DNA from: Halomonas sp. | GTDB taxonomy: Bacteria; Pseudomonadota; Gammaproteobacteria; Pseudomonadales; Halomonadaceae | Length of the DNA: 5,856 nt | NCBI GenBank assembly: GCA_007116835.1 | Contig: SKHS01000122.1 | Coordinates: 1 to 5,856, forward strand | Direction of reading: 5' to 3' | Shown here: positions 1 to 5,621 of the stretch, piece by piece | Numbering within the stretch: position 1 is the stretch's first letter | How the letters are laid out: each line of letters starts with the position of its first letter | Made by a program: the position numbers and the translations under genes | The notes under the pieces: model-generated | Database searches by the model: none | What the model was told of the DNA's origin: nothing | Seen by the model: only the letters and a program-made list of their open reading frames with translations

Positions 1-347
1 ATACGTACTTCGCTCTTGGCAACATCGATGCCAGCAGAGGAAATAGCGTCAGCCAGATCACGCGGACCGATAGAGCCAAACAGTTTGCCTTCATCGCCTG
101 CTTTAGAAACCAACGACAGTTCGATGTCGTTAAGCTGCTCTGCACGGGCTTCGGCTTCTGCTTTACGCTCAGCGGCTTGAGCTTCAAGCTCAGCGCGCTG
201 TGCATTAAACGCTTCAATATTCTCTTTGGTGGCCGGTACAGCTAGGCCGTAAGGCACCAAATAGTTACGACCATAACCGGGCTTTACAGTGACTTTGTCA
301 CCCAGGCCGCCCAGCTTACCAATTTTGTCGAGCAGAATGACTTCCAT
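1..347 (-). CDS. rplI: 50S ribosomal protein bL9, 3'-truncated by the window edge
   Basis: This encodes ribosomal protein bL9, which binds 23S rRNA near the base of the L1 stalk and stretches out from the large subunit. The 115 visible codons begin MEVILLDKIGKLGGLGDKV. The bL9 signature is intact: G13-x2-G16-x4-V21-x2-G24-Y25-x2-N28-Y29-L30. A long charged, Ala/Glu-rich connecting helix follows (about residues 41-74), then the start of the C-terminal domain with SKAGDEGKLFGSIG (81-94). The family is usually about 148-150 residues, so roughly 33 C-terminal residues lie outside the window; this is an edge effect and not a broken gene. The ATG at 347-345 is preceded by AGAGG at 360-356 with 8 bases of spacing. 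It lies only 15 bases after the stop of the membrane-protein gene, so it is the fourth gene of the rpsF operon. Identification is very secure. Confidence 0.98.
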   Translation of the reverse strand, partial: MEVILLDKIGKLGGLGDKVTVKPGYGRNYLVPYGLAVPATKENIEAFNAQRAELEAQAAERKAEAEARAEQLNDIELSLVSKAGDEGKLFGSIGPRDLADAISSAGIDVAKSEVR

Positions 348-355
348 CTCGTAAA

Positions 356-360
356 CCTCT
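356..360 (-). promoter_or_regulatory. Shine-Dalgarno of rplI
   Basis: AGAGG on the minus strand sits 8 bases before the rplI ATG, inside the 15-base gap after the preceding stop. It supports the start at 347 and independent ribosome loading on rplI. Confidence 0.75.
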
Positions 361-362
361 TG

Positions 363-1214
363 TCAGTTGCTGCGGGCAAGGCGTGCGCGAACGTTCGCAA
401 ATGTGTCAATCAGCCCCAACAGCAGCACAATGAGAATCGTGGGCCAGGTCGTGATTAGCAGCACATAAAATGCTACCAGCCACAGCCCGTTCATCCCCTT
501 TATTCCAATAAACCCATGCACTAACGCAATACCAGCTACCAGCAGGGGAATCCATCCAAGCATCGCCAGAGCATGTGCTCCAAGGGCCATTCCGGCCACC
601 CCAAGCACTACCAATACAGCCAGCTCTTTAGGCGTTAAGCGCAGTGCATGAAACTCGTCACGAAAGCCACCTGGGTTATAAAGCCCAGCTTGCCAGTTTC
701 GCGCCAGAGCCAAACATACAATGGCTGCCAGAAGTACCACCAACCCTGTCACACCACCAATTACCATGGCAGCAAGCGTTGGCGTGTCGATGCCCTGGTT
801 AGCAAACTCTGTGAGCATGCGGTCGATCTCTACTGAGCTCTCCCGTAGTTGCTCCAGCATCATCTGCGTTCCGCCTGGTGGACTAAAGATGCCGAGTTGC
901 ACCATTGTCGCGGCCGCTAATGTGCCAACGATCAATGCTTCGCTCCAACGCATCCTTTCACGCAGGATAACCGCCATCAGCGTTACCAGCAGTACGCTGG
1001 CAAGTGGAATGACATCACCCTGGGACCACCAAAAACCTGCAGGTAGTGCGGCTGCAATAATTACTGGAAGCGCAGGTGCGAAACCTTTGCGTAAAGTAAC
1101 TAACGCGGCAATGGCTGCTCCTAACCAGAACAGCCAAGGTACTAGCGCTGCAAGCGCGGCCCCGCCAGCGGCATAGGGCGTACCCCGCATGAGCCATCTT
1201 GCCAGTGCCAGCAT
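363..1214 (-). CDS. polytopic inner-membrane protein, DUF2232/YybS-like, in the rpsR-rplI gap
   Basis: This encodes a 283-residue integral membrane protein of unknown function. Hydrophobic stretches suggest about seven or eight membrane helices, at roughly residues 15-40, 46-63, 68-84, 91-110, 145-170, 197-214, 216-236 and 242-268. A soluble, partly amphipathic stretch follows helix 4 (about 115-140). The best conserved-looking segment is the loop WQAGLYNPGGFRDEFHALRL (174-193); the C-terminus ends in LGLIDTFANVRAR. This loop, the helix pattern and the position between rpsR and rplI fit the DUF2232 (YybS-like) family as I remember it from pseudomonads; that assignment is recall, not a search. 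The start is uncertain: GTG at 1217 is directly followed by ATG at 1214, and neither has a good Shine-Dalgarno. I chose the ATG. With only 12 bases after the rpsR stop, expression probably relies on coupling to rpsR. No transporter or enzyme motif is visible, so no function is assigned. Confidence 0.85.
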   Translation of the reverse strand: MLALARWLMRGTPYAAGGAALAALVPWLFWLGAAIAALVTLRKGFAPALPVIIAAALPAGFWWSQGDVIPLASVLLVTLMAVILRERMRWSEALIVGTLAAATMVQLGIFSPPGGTQMMLEQLRESSVEIDRMLTEFANQGIDTPTLAAMVIGGVTGLVVLLAAIVCLALARNWQAGLYNPGGFRDEFHALRLTPKELAVLVVLGVAGMALGAHALAMLGWIPLLVAGIALVHGFIGIKGMNGLWLVAFYVLLITTWPTILIVLLLGLIDTFANVRARLARSN

Positions 1215-1226
1215 CACGTTAAACGC

Positions 1227-1454
1227 TTACTGATGGCTATCGGAGTAGGGCAGCAGTGCCAGATAGCGCGAACGCTTGATAGCAGTCGCCAGCTGACGCT
1301 GATAGCGTGCTTTGGTGCCGGTGATGCGACTCGGAACGATCTTGCCGGTTTCGGTGATGTAAGCCTTCAGCGTGTCGAGATCTTTATAGTCGATCTGCTT
1401 GACGCCTTCAGCAGTGAAGCGGCAAAACTTACGGCGACGGAAAAAACGTGCCAT
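1227..1454 (-). CDS. rpsR: 30S ribosomal protein bS18
   Basis: This encodes ribosomal protein bS18, which pairs with bS6 and binds the central domain of 16S rRNA on the platform of the small subunit. The product is 75 residues, the same as in E. coli, and nearly identical in key regions: N-terminal MARFFRRRKFCRFTAEG, IDYKDLDTLKAYI (21-33), GKIVPSRITGT (37-47) and QRQLATAIKRSRYLALLPY (52-70). The basic N-terminus and the conserved Cys11 are present. ATG 1454-1452 is preceded by AAGGAG at 1467-1462 with 7 bases of spacing. It follows rpsF after a 33-base gap. In enteric bacteria priB separates these two genes; here the gap is far too short to hold it. bS18 also takes part, with bS6, in repression through the rpsF leader. 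Confidence 0.99.
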   Translation of the reverse strand: MARFFRRRKFCRFTAEGVKQIDYKDLDTLKAYITETGKIVPSRITGTKARYQRQLATAIKRSRYLALLPYSDSHQ

Positions 1455-1461
1455 GGACTAG

Positions 1462-1467
1462 CTCCTT
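1462..1467 (-). promoter_or_regulatory. Shine-Dalgarno of rpsR
   Basis: A consensus AAGGAG lies 7 bases before the rpsR ATG, in the 33-base rpsF-rpsR gap. It fixes the start of bS18. Confidence 0.85.
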
Positions 1468-1487
1468 AAAACGTGCAGTGGATGGAA

Positions 1488-1868
1488 TTAGGCAGTTTCT
1501 TCAGCTTCTTCAGCGCGCGGTTTATCTTCGCGACGCGGACGCTTTTCTTCTGCCGGCTTCATCATCGGAGAGGCTTCAGTGATCGCTTCTTTACAGCGAA
1601 CAACCAAGCTGCGGATGATAGCGTCGTTGAAACGGAAGATGTTCTCGATTTCCTCAAGAGTCTCGCCGGTGCATTCAACGTTCATCAGCACGTAGTGGGC
1701 TTTGTGGATCTTGTTGATCGGGTAAGCCAGGTGACGACGGCCCCAATCTTCCAAGCGATGCACAGTGCCACCGTTTTCGGTAACGATGCTGGTGTAGCGC
1801 TCGACCATAGCCGGCACTTGCTCGCTCTGATCCGGGTGGACCATAAACACGATTTCGTAATGACGCAT
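1488..1868 (-). CDS. rpsF: 30S ribosomal protein bS6
   Basis: This encodes ribosomal protein bS6, the partner of bS18 on the platform of the 30S subunit. The product is 126 residues, slightly shorter than the E. coli protein. The ferredoxin-like core covers about residues 1-95: MRHYEIVFMVHPDQSEQVPAM at the N-terminus, the GRRHLAYPINKIHKAHYVLMN block (43-63), and FRFNDAIIRSLVV (78-90). The tail (about 96-126) is disordered-looking and charged, with basic runs (KRPRREDKPR) followed by AEEAEETA. In E. coli the tail ends in Glu-Glu and is extended by the ligase RimK; here the last two residues are Thr-Ala, so that modification may not apply. The ATG at 1868 has AAGGAG at 1879-1874. It is the first gene of the rpsF-rpsR-membrane protein-rplI unit, and its ribosome site lies inside a foldable leader that probably mediates S6:S18 feedback control. 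Confidence 0.99.
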   Translation of the reverse strand: MRHYEIVFMVHPDQSEQVPAMVERYTSIVTENGGTVHRLEDWGRRHLAYPINKIHKAHYVLMNVECTGETLEEIENIFRFNDAIIRSLVVRCKEAITEASPMMKPAEEKRPRREDKPRAEEAEETA

Positions 1869-1873
1869 GGAAT

Positions 1874-1943
1874 CTCCTTGCGGTTTGACAGCTTCCGATG
1901 TGCATTAAAACAAGTGTCTCAATGACGACAGGGAAGCAAGGAG
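1874..1943 (-). promoter_or_regulatory. candidate S6:S18 autoregulatory leader RNA of rpsF
   Basis: Read as minus-strand RNA, CUCCUUGC (1943-1936) is a perfect 8-base complement of GCAAGGAG (1881-1874), which contains the rpsF Shine-Dalgarno. Between them is a second helix: GACACUU (1918-1912) pairs with AAGCUGUC (1894-1887) with one bulged C, closing a 17-base loop. The 3' strand of the inner helix is followed by AAACCG, so a CCG (1883-1881) lies at the junction of the two helices. A CCG next to a hairpin, close to the rpsF ribosome site, is the known recognition feature of the S6:S18 complex on its own mRNA, imitating its 16S rRNA site. The pairing is seen directly; the regulatory role is inferred from the published element class. 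Folding the outer helix would hide the ribosome site and shut off the operon. Confidence 0.75.
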
Positions 1944-2009
1944 TTAACTGAAGTGCCCTTTGTTCACCGCGAACGATGTCATTTGGAGCATCAAGCAGAA
2001 CTGTGTTTT

Positions 2010-2060
2010 CGTATTTACTAGTAACCAATACGAGCGCCCGCTTAAGAATAAACGGGCGCT
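2010..2060 (-). terminator. two adjacent inverted repeats after rlmB; possible weak terminator or attenuator
   Basis: The first hairpin reached by a transcript from rlmB has arms AGCGCCCG (2060-2053) and CGGGCGCT (2040-2033). Three further inner pairs across one mismatch leave an AGAA-type tetraloop. It starts about 20 bases after the rlmB stop, the usual place for a terminator. It is followed by CGTATTGGTT and not a clean U run, so intrinsic termination would be weak. Directly abutting is a second repeat, CGTATT (2032-2027) with AATACG (2015-2010), enclosing most of the 10-base palindrome TTACTAGTAA (2015-2024). The pair may allow partial read-through from rnr-rlmB into rpsF. An RNA-processing or protein-binding role is equally open. 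Confidence 0.4.
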
Positions 2061-2081
2061 GGCATTTTAGTGGGCTAGTGG

Positions 2082-2879
2082 CTAACTTGCAAGCTGTCGC
2101 TGACGAACAGCCTCAAACAAGCAAATACCCGTCGCCACCGATACGTTCAAGCTCGATACCTGTCCTGCCATAGGCAGCTTGGCCAGGTTATCGCACGCCT
2201 CCCTGGTAAGACGACGCATGCCTTTCCCCTCCGCCCCCATCACCAGTGCCGTGGGGCCAGTCATATCGATCTCAAACACGCTCGCGTCGGCTTCACCCGC
2301 CGTGCCAGTAATCCAAACGCCGGCATCTTTCAGCTTGGCCAACGTACGAGATAGGTTCGTGACCTGGTAAACAGGCACGACTTCAGCAGCACCGCAAGCC
2401 ACTTTACGAACGGTCGCATTTAGCGGAGCGGCTTTATCCTTTGCCACAATCACTCCATGGGCACCCGCCGCATCCGCGCTGCGCAGACAGGCTCCGAAGT
2501 TATGCACGTCAGTTACCCCATCTAATACCAGTAGCAACGGAGGAACAGCAGCCTGCCAAGCACGCAGCTTTAACCATAGCGACTCTTCCCCTTCGGGCAC
2601 CAGCGGCGGACAAAACGCCACAACGCCCTGGTGAGCCGCACCTTGGGTGAGCTGGTCCAACAGATCACGGGGCTGTTCTTTAATTCGCGCACCACGCGAC
2701 TGGGCACTGGCAACCACTTCTTTCAAGCGGCTACCTGCCCCTTGCTGCACCCACAGCTCACGGGGCGTTTCGCCCCGCTCTAGCAAGCTTTCCAAGGCAT
2801 GAACACCATACACTTGGTCCAACCCATCAGGGGTACGAATAGCCTGACGCGGACTACGTCGAGACGACGCCGATTTCAT
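2082..2879 (-). CDS. rlmB: 23S rRNA (guanosine-2'-O-)-methyltransferase RlmB
   Basis: RlmB is an S-adenosylmethionine-dependent SPOUT methyltransferase that 2'-O-methylates a single guanosine (G2251 in E. coli numbering) in the peptidyl-transferase P loop of 23S rRNA. From the chosen start the protein has 265 residues. The substrate-binding N-terminal domain shows VYGVHALESLL (23-33) and HQGVVAF (83-89). The catalytic SPOUT domain shows motif 1, LDGVTDVHNFGACLRSA (119-135), motif 2, ALVMGAEGKGM (211-221), and motif 3, LPMAGQVSSLNVSVATGI (235-252), which form the trefoil-knot cofactor site. All the usual Asn, Arg, Glu and Ser/Asn residues are in place. The longest frame starts at GTG 2885, which overlaps the rnr stop by 4 bases. 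The ATG at 2879 is better placed, 5 bases after AAGGGG (2890-2885). Compared with the 243-residue E. coli protein there are about 20 extra, basic N-terminal residues. It is the second gene of the rnr-rlmB unit. Confidence 0.96.
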   Translation of the reverse strand: MKSASSRRSPRQAIRTPDGLDQVYGVHALESLLERGETPRELWVQQGAGSRLKEVVASAQSRGARIKEQPRDLLDQLTQGAAHQGVVAFCPPLVPEGEESLWLKLRAWQAAVPPLLLVLDGVTDVHNFGACLRSADAAGAHGVIVAKDKAAPLNATVRKVACGAAEVVPVYQVTNLSRTLAKLKDAGVWITGTAGEADASVFEIDMTGPTALVMGAEGKGMRRLTREACDNLAKLPMAGQVSSLNVSVATGICLFEAVRQRQLAS

Positions 2880-2881
2880 GC

Positions 2882-5284
2882 TCACCCCTTATTCGGTGAT
2901 GGTTTACGCGGTCCATTGCGCGTGCGTCTTGGACCACGACGCGCTGGCTGCTTGTCAGTTGATGCCGCTGCTTTATCAGCGCTTCCGTCTTTCCCACCAC
3001 CTTCTCCACCACGGCGCTTACGCGGCTGGCGACGCGGTCGAGGCTTCTCATCGGCAAGGCCAAAGTCGATTTTACGATCATCCATATCTACTCGAGCGAC
3101 CTGCACCGTGAGACCGTCACCTAGACGATACGTTGTCCCCGTTCGCTCGCCTTTGAGACGATGCTTCTCTGCCTCATAGTGGTAGTAGTCGGAAGGCAGC
3201 GAGGTGACATGCACCAACCCTTCGACATAGAAATCATCCAGACGCACAAACAGGCCAAACTGAGTCACCGAGGCAATCGTGCCATCGAAGGTTTCGCCCA
3301 GCTTGTCGGACATAAACTCACACTTGAGCCAGCTTTCAACGTCACGGGTTGCCTCATCGGCTCGCCGCTCGGTCATTGAGCAATGTTCGCCTAGTTCAAG
3401 CATTTGCTCGAAAGTGTAAGGACACCATTTGCTCGGCGGATCAACCGGCGCGCCTTCAACCCGAACAACCGTGTTAGTTTGACGCGGCCCACGAATAACC
3501 GAGCGGATAGCACGGTGTACCAGCAAGTCGGGATAACGGCGAATCGGCGACGTAAAGTGCGCATAGGCTTGATACGCCAAACCAAAATGGCCTTCATTCT
3601 GAGGCGAATAAACCGCCTGATTCATCGAGCGCAGCATCACGGTTTGGATGATATCGGCATCCTGACGATCAATAATCACTTCCCGTAACGCCTGGTAATC
3701 CTGCGGCGTCGGCATATCGCCACCGCCCACAGAAAGCCCCAGCTCGCTTAAAAACAGACGCAGCTTATCAAGGCGCTCTGGCGTTGGGCGCTCGTGAATC
3801 CGGTACAATGCCGGTAAGTCATGCTTATCCAAGAAGCGCGCCGTGGCTACGTTGGCCGCTAGCATGCACTCTTCGATCAGCTTATGGGCATCGTTACGGG
3901 TGCGTGGCACGATTTTTTCAATCTTGCGCTCATCATTAAAGATAATCGCCGTTTCGGTGGTATCAAAGTCAATCGCACCGCGCTCCTCCCGTGCACTTCG
4001 CAGCAGGCCGTAAAGCTCATGCAGATTTTGCAGCGGTTTCACTAGCGCTTTATGCTCATTACGTAGCGCTTCACCCTCCTCACTCTCGTTATCGAGAATG
4101 GCCGCCACCTTGTTATAGGTCAGGCGGGCGTGGGAGTTCATTACCGCTTCATAGAACGAGTAGCGGCTAATTGCGCCCGTTTTGGAGATATTCATCTCGC
4201 AAACCATCACCAAGCGGTCTACTTGGGGGTTTAACGAACACAAGCCATTTGAGAGCAGCTCGGGCAGCATCGGCACGACTTGGCCGGGAAAATACACGGA
4301 GTTGCCCCGCGTACGCGCTTCATCATCAAGCGCAGTGCCCGGACGCACATAATGTGATACATCCGCAATCGCGACTAGCAGCTTCCAGCTGCCTGATTTT
4401 GTTTTCCACGCACACACCGCATCGTCGAAGTCTTTGGCGGACTCATCGTCGATTGTCACTAGTGGAAGCTCGCGTAGATCAACGCGGTGCTGCTTATCTT
4501 CTTCCAGCACTTCCGCCGAAATACCGCTGGTTTGATCGAGCACTTCTGGCGGGAATTCCGCAGGAATATCGTAACTGCGTATCGCAATATCAATTTCCAT
4601 GCCGGGGTCCATACGCTCACCCAGTACTTCAATCACCTCGCCAACCGGCTGAATCCTCGTCGCCGGTTGCTGAACGATTTTGGCCGAAATCACCTGACCA
4701 TCTTTTGCACCAGCGCTGGCGGTATGAGGGATGATAACTTCCTGGGTAATGCGCGGGTTCTCAGGAATCAGCACCCCAAATTCTGGTGAGTTACTGCGAT
4801 ACACACCCACAATGGTTTGCGTATTGCGCGCAATCACATCGGCAATGGTTGCCTCATCTCGGCCACGACGATCACGGCCACTAACGCGCGCCAGCACATA
4901 GTCACCGTGGAACACACGGCGCATCTGACGCGGAGGCAGCACTAGATCCGGCTTTTTGCCATCATCACGCAGCAGAAAACCAAAGCCATCTCGGTGCCCC
5001 AGCACCTTGCCTTTAATAAGGTCAAGCTTGTCAATCAGCGCATAGGCTCCGCGACGGTCGCGCAGCACCTGACCATCACGCTCCATGGCAGCCATGCGGC
5101 GGCGAATAGCTTCCAGATGATCTTCATCTTCAATGCCGAGCATGCGGCTCATGTTTTCATGAGTCATCGGCTTGCCGTACGACTCCAGAGCGGCTAACAG
5201 ATACTCGCGGCTGGGCGCAGGATTATCATACTTTTGCGCCTCGCGCTCGGCGTGCGGATCATCACTCAATGTCCAATACTTCAT
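2882..5284 (-). CDS. rnr: ribonuclease R (3'-5' exoribonuclease, RNB family)
   Basis: RNase R is a processive 3'-5' hydrolytic exoribonuclease that degrades structured RNA, including defective rRNA and mRNA stalled with tmRNA, and helps at low temperature and in stationary phase. The product has 800 residues; E. coli RNase R has 813. Domains in order are an N-terminal winged-helix region (about 25-85, with SREYLL and RRRMAAMERDGQ), two cold-shock domains (about 88-260, with GHRDGFGF at 96-103), the RNB catalytic domain (about 267-600), an S1 domain (about 664-742) and a basic Gly/Lys/Arg/Pro tail (747-800). The active-site motif TIDDESAKDFDDAV (277-290) supplies the metal-binding aspartates D279, D285, D287 and D288. 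HFTSPIRRYPDLLVHR (576-591) is the family signature. ATG 5284 is preceded by AAGGA (5299-5295) at 10 bases. The N-terminal EREAQKY.NP.PSREYLL matches enteric homologues, supporting this start. Its stop overlaps the longest rlmB frame. Confidence 0.98.
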   Translation of the reverse strand: MKYWTLSDDPHAEREAQKYDNPAPSREYLLAALESYGKPMTHENMSRMLGIEDEDHLEAIRRRMAAMERDGQVLRDRRGAYALIDKLDLIKGKVLGHRDGFGFLLRDDGKKPDLVLPPRQMRRVFHGDYVLARVSGRDRRGRDEATIADVIARNTQTIVGVYRSNSPEFGVLIPENPRITQEVIIPHTASAGAKDGQVISAKIVQQPATRIQPVGEVIEVLGERMDPGMEIDIAIRSYDIPAEFPPEVLDQTSGISAEVLEEDKQHRVDLRELPLVTIDDESAKDFDDAVCAWKTKSGSWKLLVAIADVSHYVRPGTALDDEARTRGNSVYFPGQVVPMLPELLSNGLCSLNPQVDRLVMVCEMNISKTGAISRYSFYEAVMNSHARLTYNKVAAILDNESEEGEALRNEHKALVKPLQNLHELYGLLRSAREERGAIDFDTTETAIIFNDERKIEKIVPRTRNDAHKLIEECMLAANVATARFLDKHDLPALYRIHERPTPERLDKLRLFLSELGLSVGGGDMPTPQDYQALREVIIDRQDADIIQTVMLRSMNQAVYSPQNEGHFGLAYQAYAHFTSPIRRYPDLLVHRAIRSVIRGPRQTNTVVRVEGAPVDPPSKWCPYTFEQMLELGEHCSMTERRADEATRDVESWLKCEFMSDKLGETFDGTIASVTQFGLFVRLDDFYVEGLVHVTSLPSDYYHYEAEKHRLKGERTGTTYRLGDGLTVQVARVDMDDRKIDFGLADEKPRPRRQPRKRRGGEGGGKDGSADKAAASTDKQPARRGPRRTRNGPRKPSPNKG

Positions 5285-5294
5285 GCGATCAACA

Positions 5295-5299
5295 TCCTT
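5295..5299 (-). promoter_or_regulatory. Shine-Dalgarno of rnr
   Basis: AAGGA lies 10 bases before the rnr ATG, slightly long spacing but the only purine-rich match nearby. It supports the start at 5284. Confidence 0.55.
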
Positions 5300-5327
5300 G
5301 ATTGCGTTTGCGGGAGGCAGCTAATTT

Positions 5328-5348
5328 GCGCAGGCACACTGTGCCGCG
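5328..5348 (-). repeat. GC-rich inverted repeat in the rnr leader
   Basis: GGCACACTGTGCC (5333-5345) is a 13-base palindrome around a central C. Allowing one bulged A at 5332, the arms extend outward by CGC (5329-5331) and GCG (5346-5348). It lies inside the predicted 5' untranslated region of rnr, about 45 bases before the start codon. In RNA it would form a stable 8-9 pair hairpin with a tiny loop. No U run follows, so it is not a standard terminator. It could protect or control the leader, or be a DNA-binding site. Confidence 0.5.
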
Positions 5349-5409
5349 GGCGGAGGGATTCAGCCATCAATCGACTGACGTACATCATGTTTTGTTTAGT
5401 CATATACGC

Positions 5410-5438
5410 AGTATAGCGCTGCCTGTTCAATCACCCAA
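5410..5438 (-). promoter_or_regulatory. candidate sigma70 promoter for rnr-rlmB
   Basis: On the minus strand, -35 TTGGGT (5438-5433) and -10 TATACT (5415-5410) are separated by 17 bases. The -10 matches five of six consensus positions and the -35 three. Transcription would begin near 5403, giving a leader of about 120 bases before rnr. It faces away from the tRNA promoter, and about 50 bases separate the two. Confidence 0.5.
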
Positions 5439-5490
5439 CCACCTAGCGCCGCAATTATGCGATTTTAGTGATAAAAACAGTTACTGGGTC

Positions 5491-5518
5491 TTGCATTTAA
5501 GCGTGGCCTCGGTATCAT
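5491..5518 (+). promoter_or_regulatory. candidate stringent sigma70 promoter for the tRNA-Leu genes
   Basis: -35 TTGCAT (5491-5496) and -10 TATCAT (5513-5518) are separated by 16 bases. Directly after the -10 comes ACGCGCC, a GC-rich discriminator of the type found at rRNA and tRNA promoters that respond to ppGpp. Transcription would start around 5525, only a few bases before the mature tRNA at 5530. This promoter probably serves both tRNAs, since no convincing second promoter is seen in the gap. Confidence 0.65.
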
Positions 5519-5529
5519 ACGCGCCACTT

Positions 5530-5616
5530 GCCCAGATGGCGGAATTGGTAGACGCGCTAGCTTCAGGTGCTAGTGTCCGTATGGACGTGGAGGTTCAAGT
5601 CCTCTTCTGGGCACCA
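5530..5616 (+). tRNA. tRNA-Leu, anticodon CAG, copy 1
   Basis: This is a complete 87-base class II tRNA that reads CUG leucine codons. The acceptor stem is GCCCAGA paired with TCTGGGC (5606-5612), all seven pairs intact, followed by A and an encoded CCA (5614-5616). The anticodon arm is CTAGC-TTCAGGT-GCTAG, giving anticodon CAG. The long variable arm GTCC-GTAT-GGAC is the leucine-type class II arm. The T arm is GGAGG-TTCAAGT-CCTCT with a normal G53-C61 pair. The D-arm region TGGCGGAATTGGTAGACGCG matches E. coli tRNA-Leu(CAG). The discriminator is A73, an identity element for leucyl-tRNA synthetase. It looks fully functional. Confidence 0.98.
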
Positions 5617-5621
5617 TATTT

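Noticed and set aside
721..1176. 151-codon plus-strand open frame opposite the membrane protein
   Set aside because: It is rich in Ala, Ser, Pro and Thr, as expected from the complement of hydrophobic codons, and lacks a ribosome site or known motif.
1473..1925. 150-codon plus-strand open frame opposite rpsF
   Set aside because: It is antisense to bS6, which is certain from its sequence; the frame is explained by rpsF codon bias.
1944..2032. sigma70 promoter for rpsF on the minus strand
   Set aside because: Several partial hexamers (TTGGTT, TTGATG, TAAATA) occur but no pair has acceptable match and spacing, so no promoter is annotated.
4171..4734. 187-codon open frame on the plus strand opposite rnr
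   Set aside because: It lies wholly antisense to the conserved RNB domain of RNase R, has no Shine-Dalgarno or recognisable domain, and its composition is what the complement of rnr codons gives.
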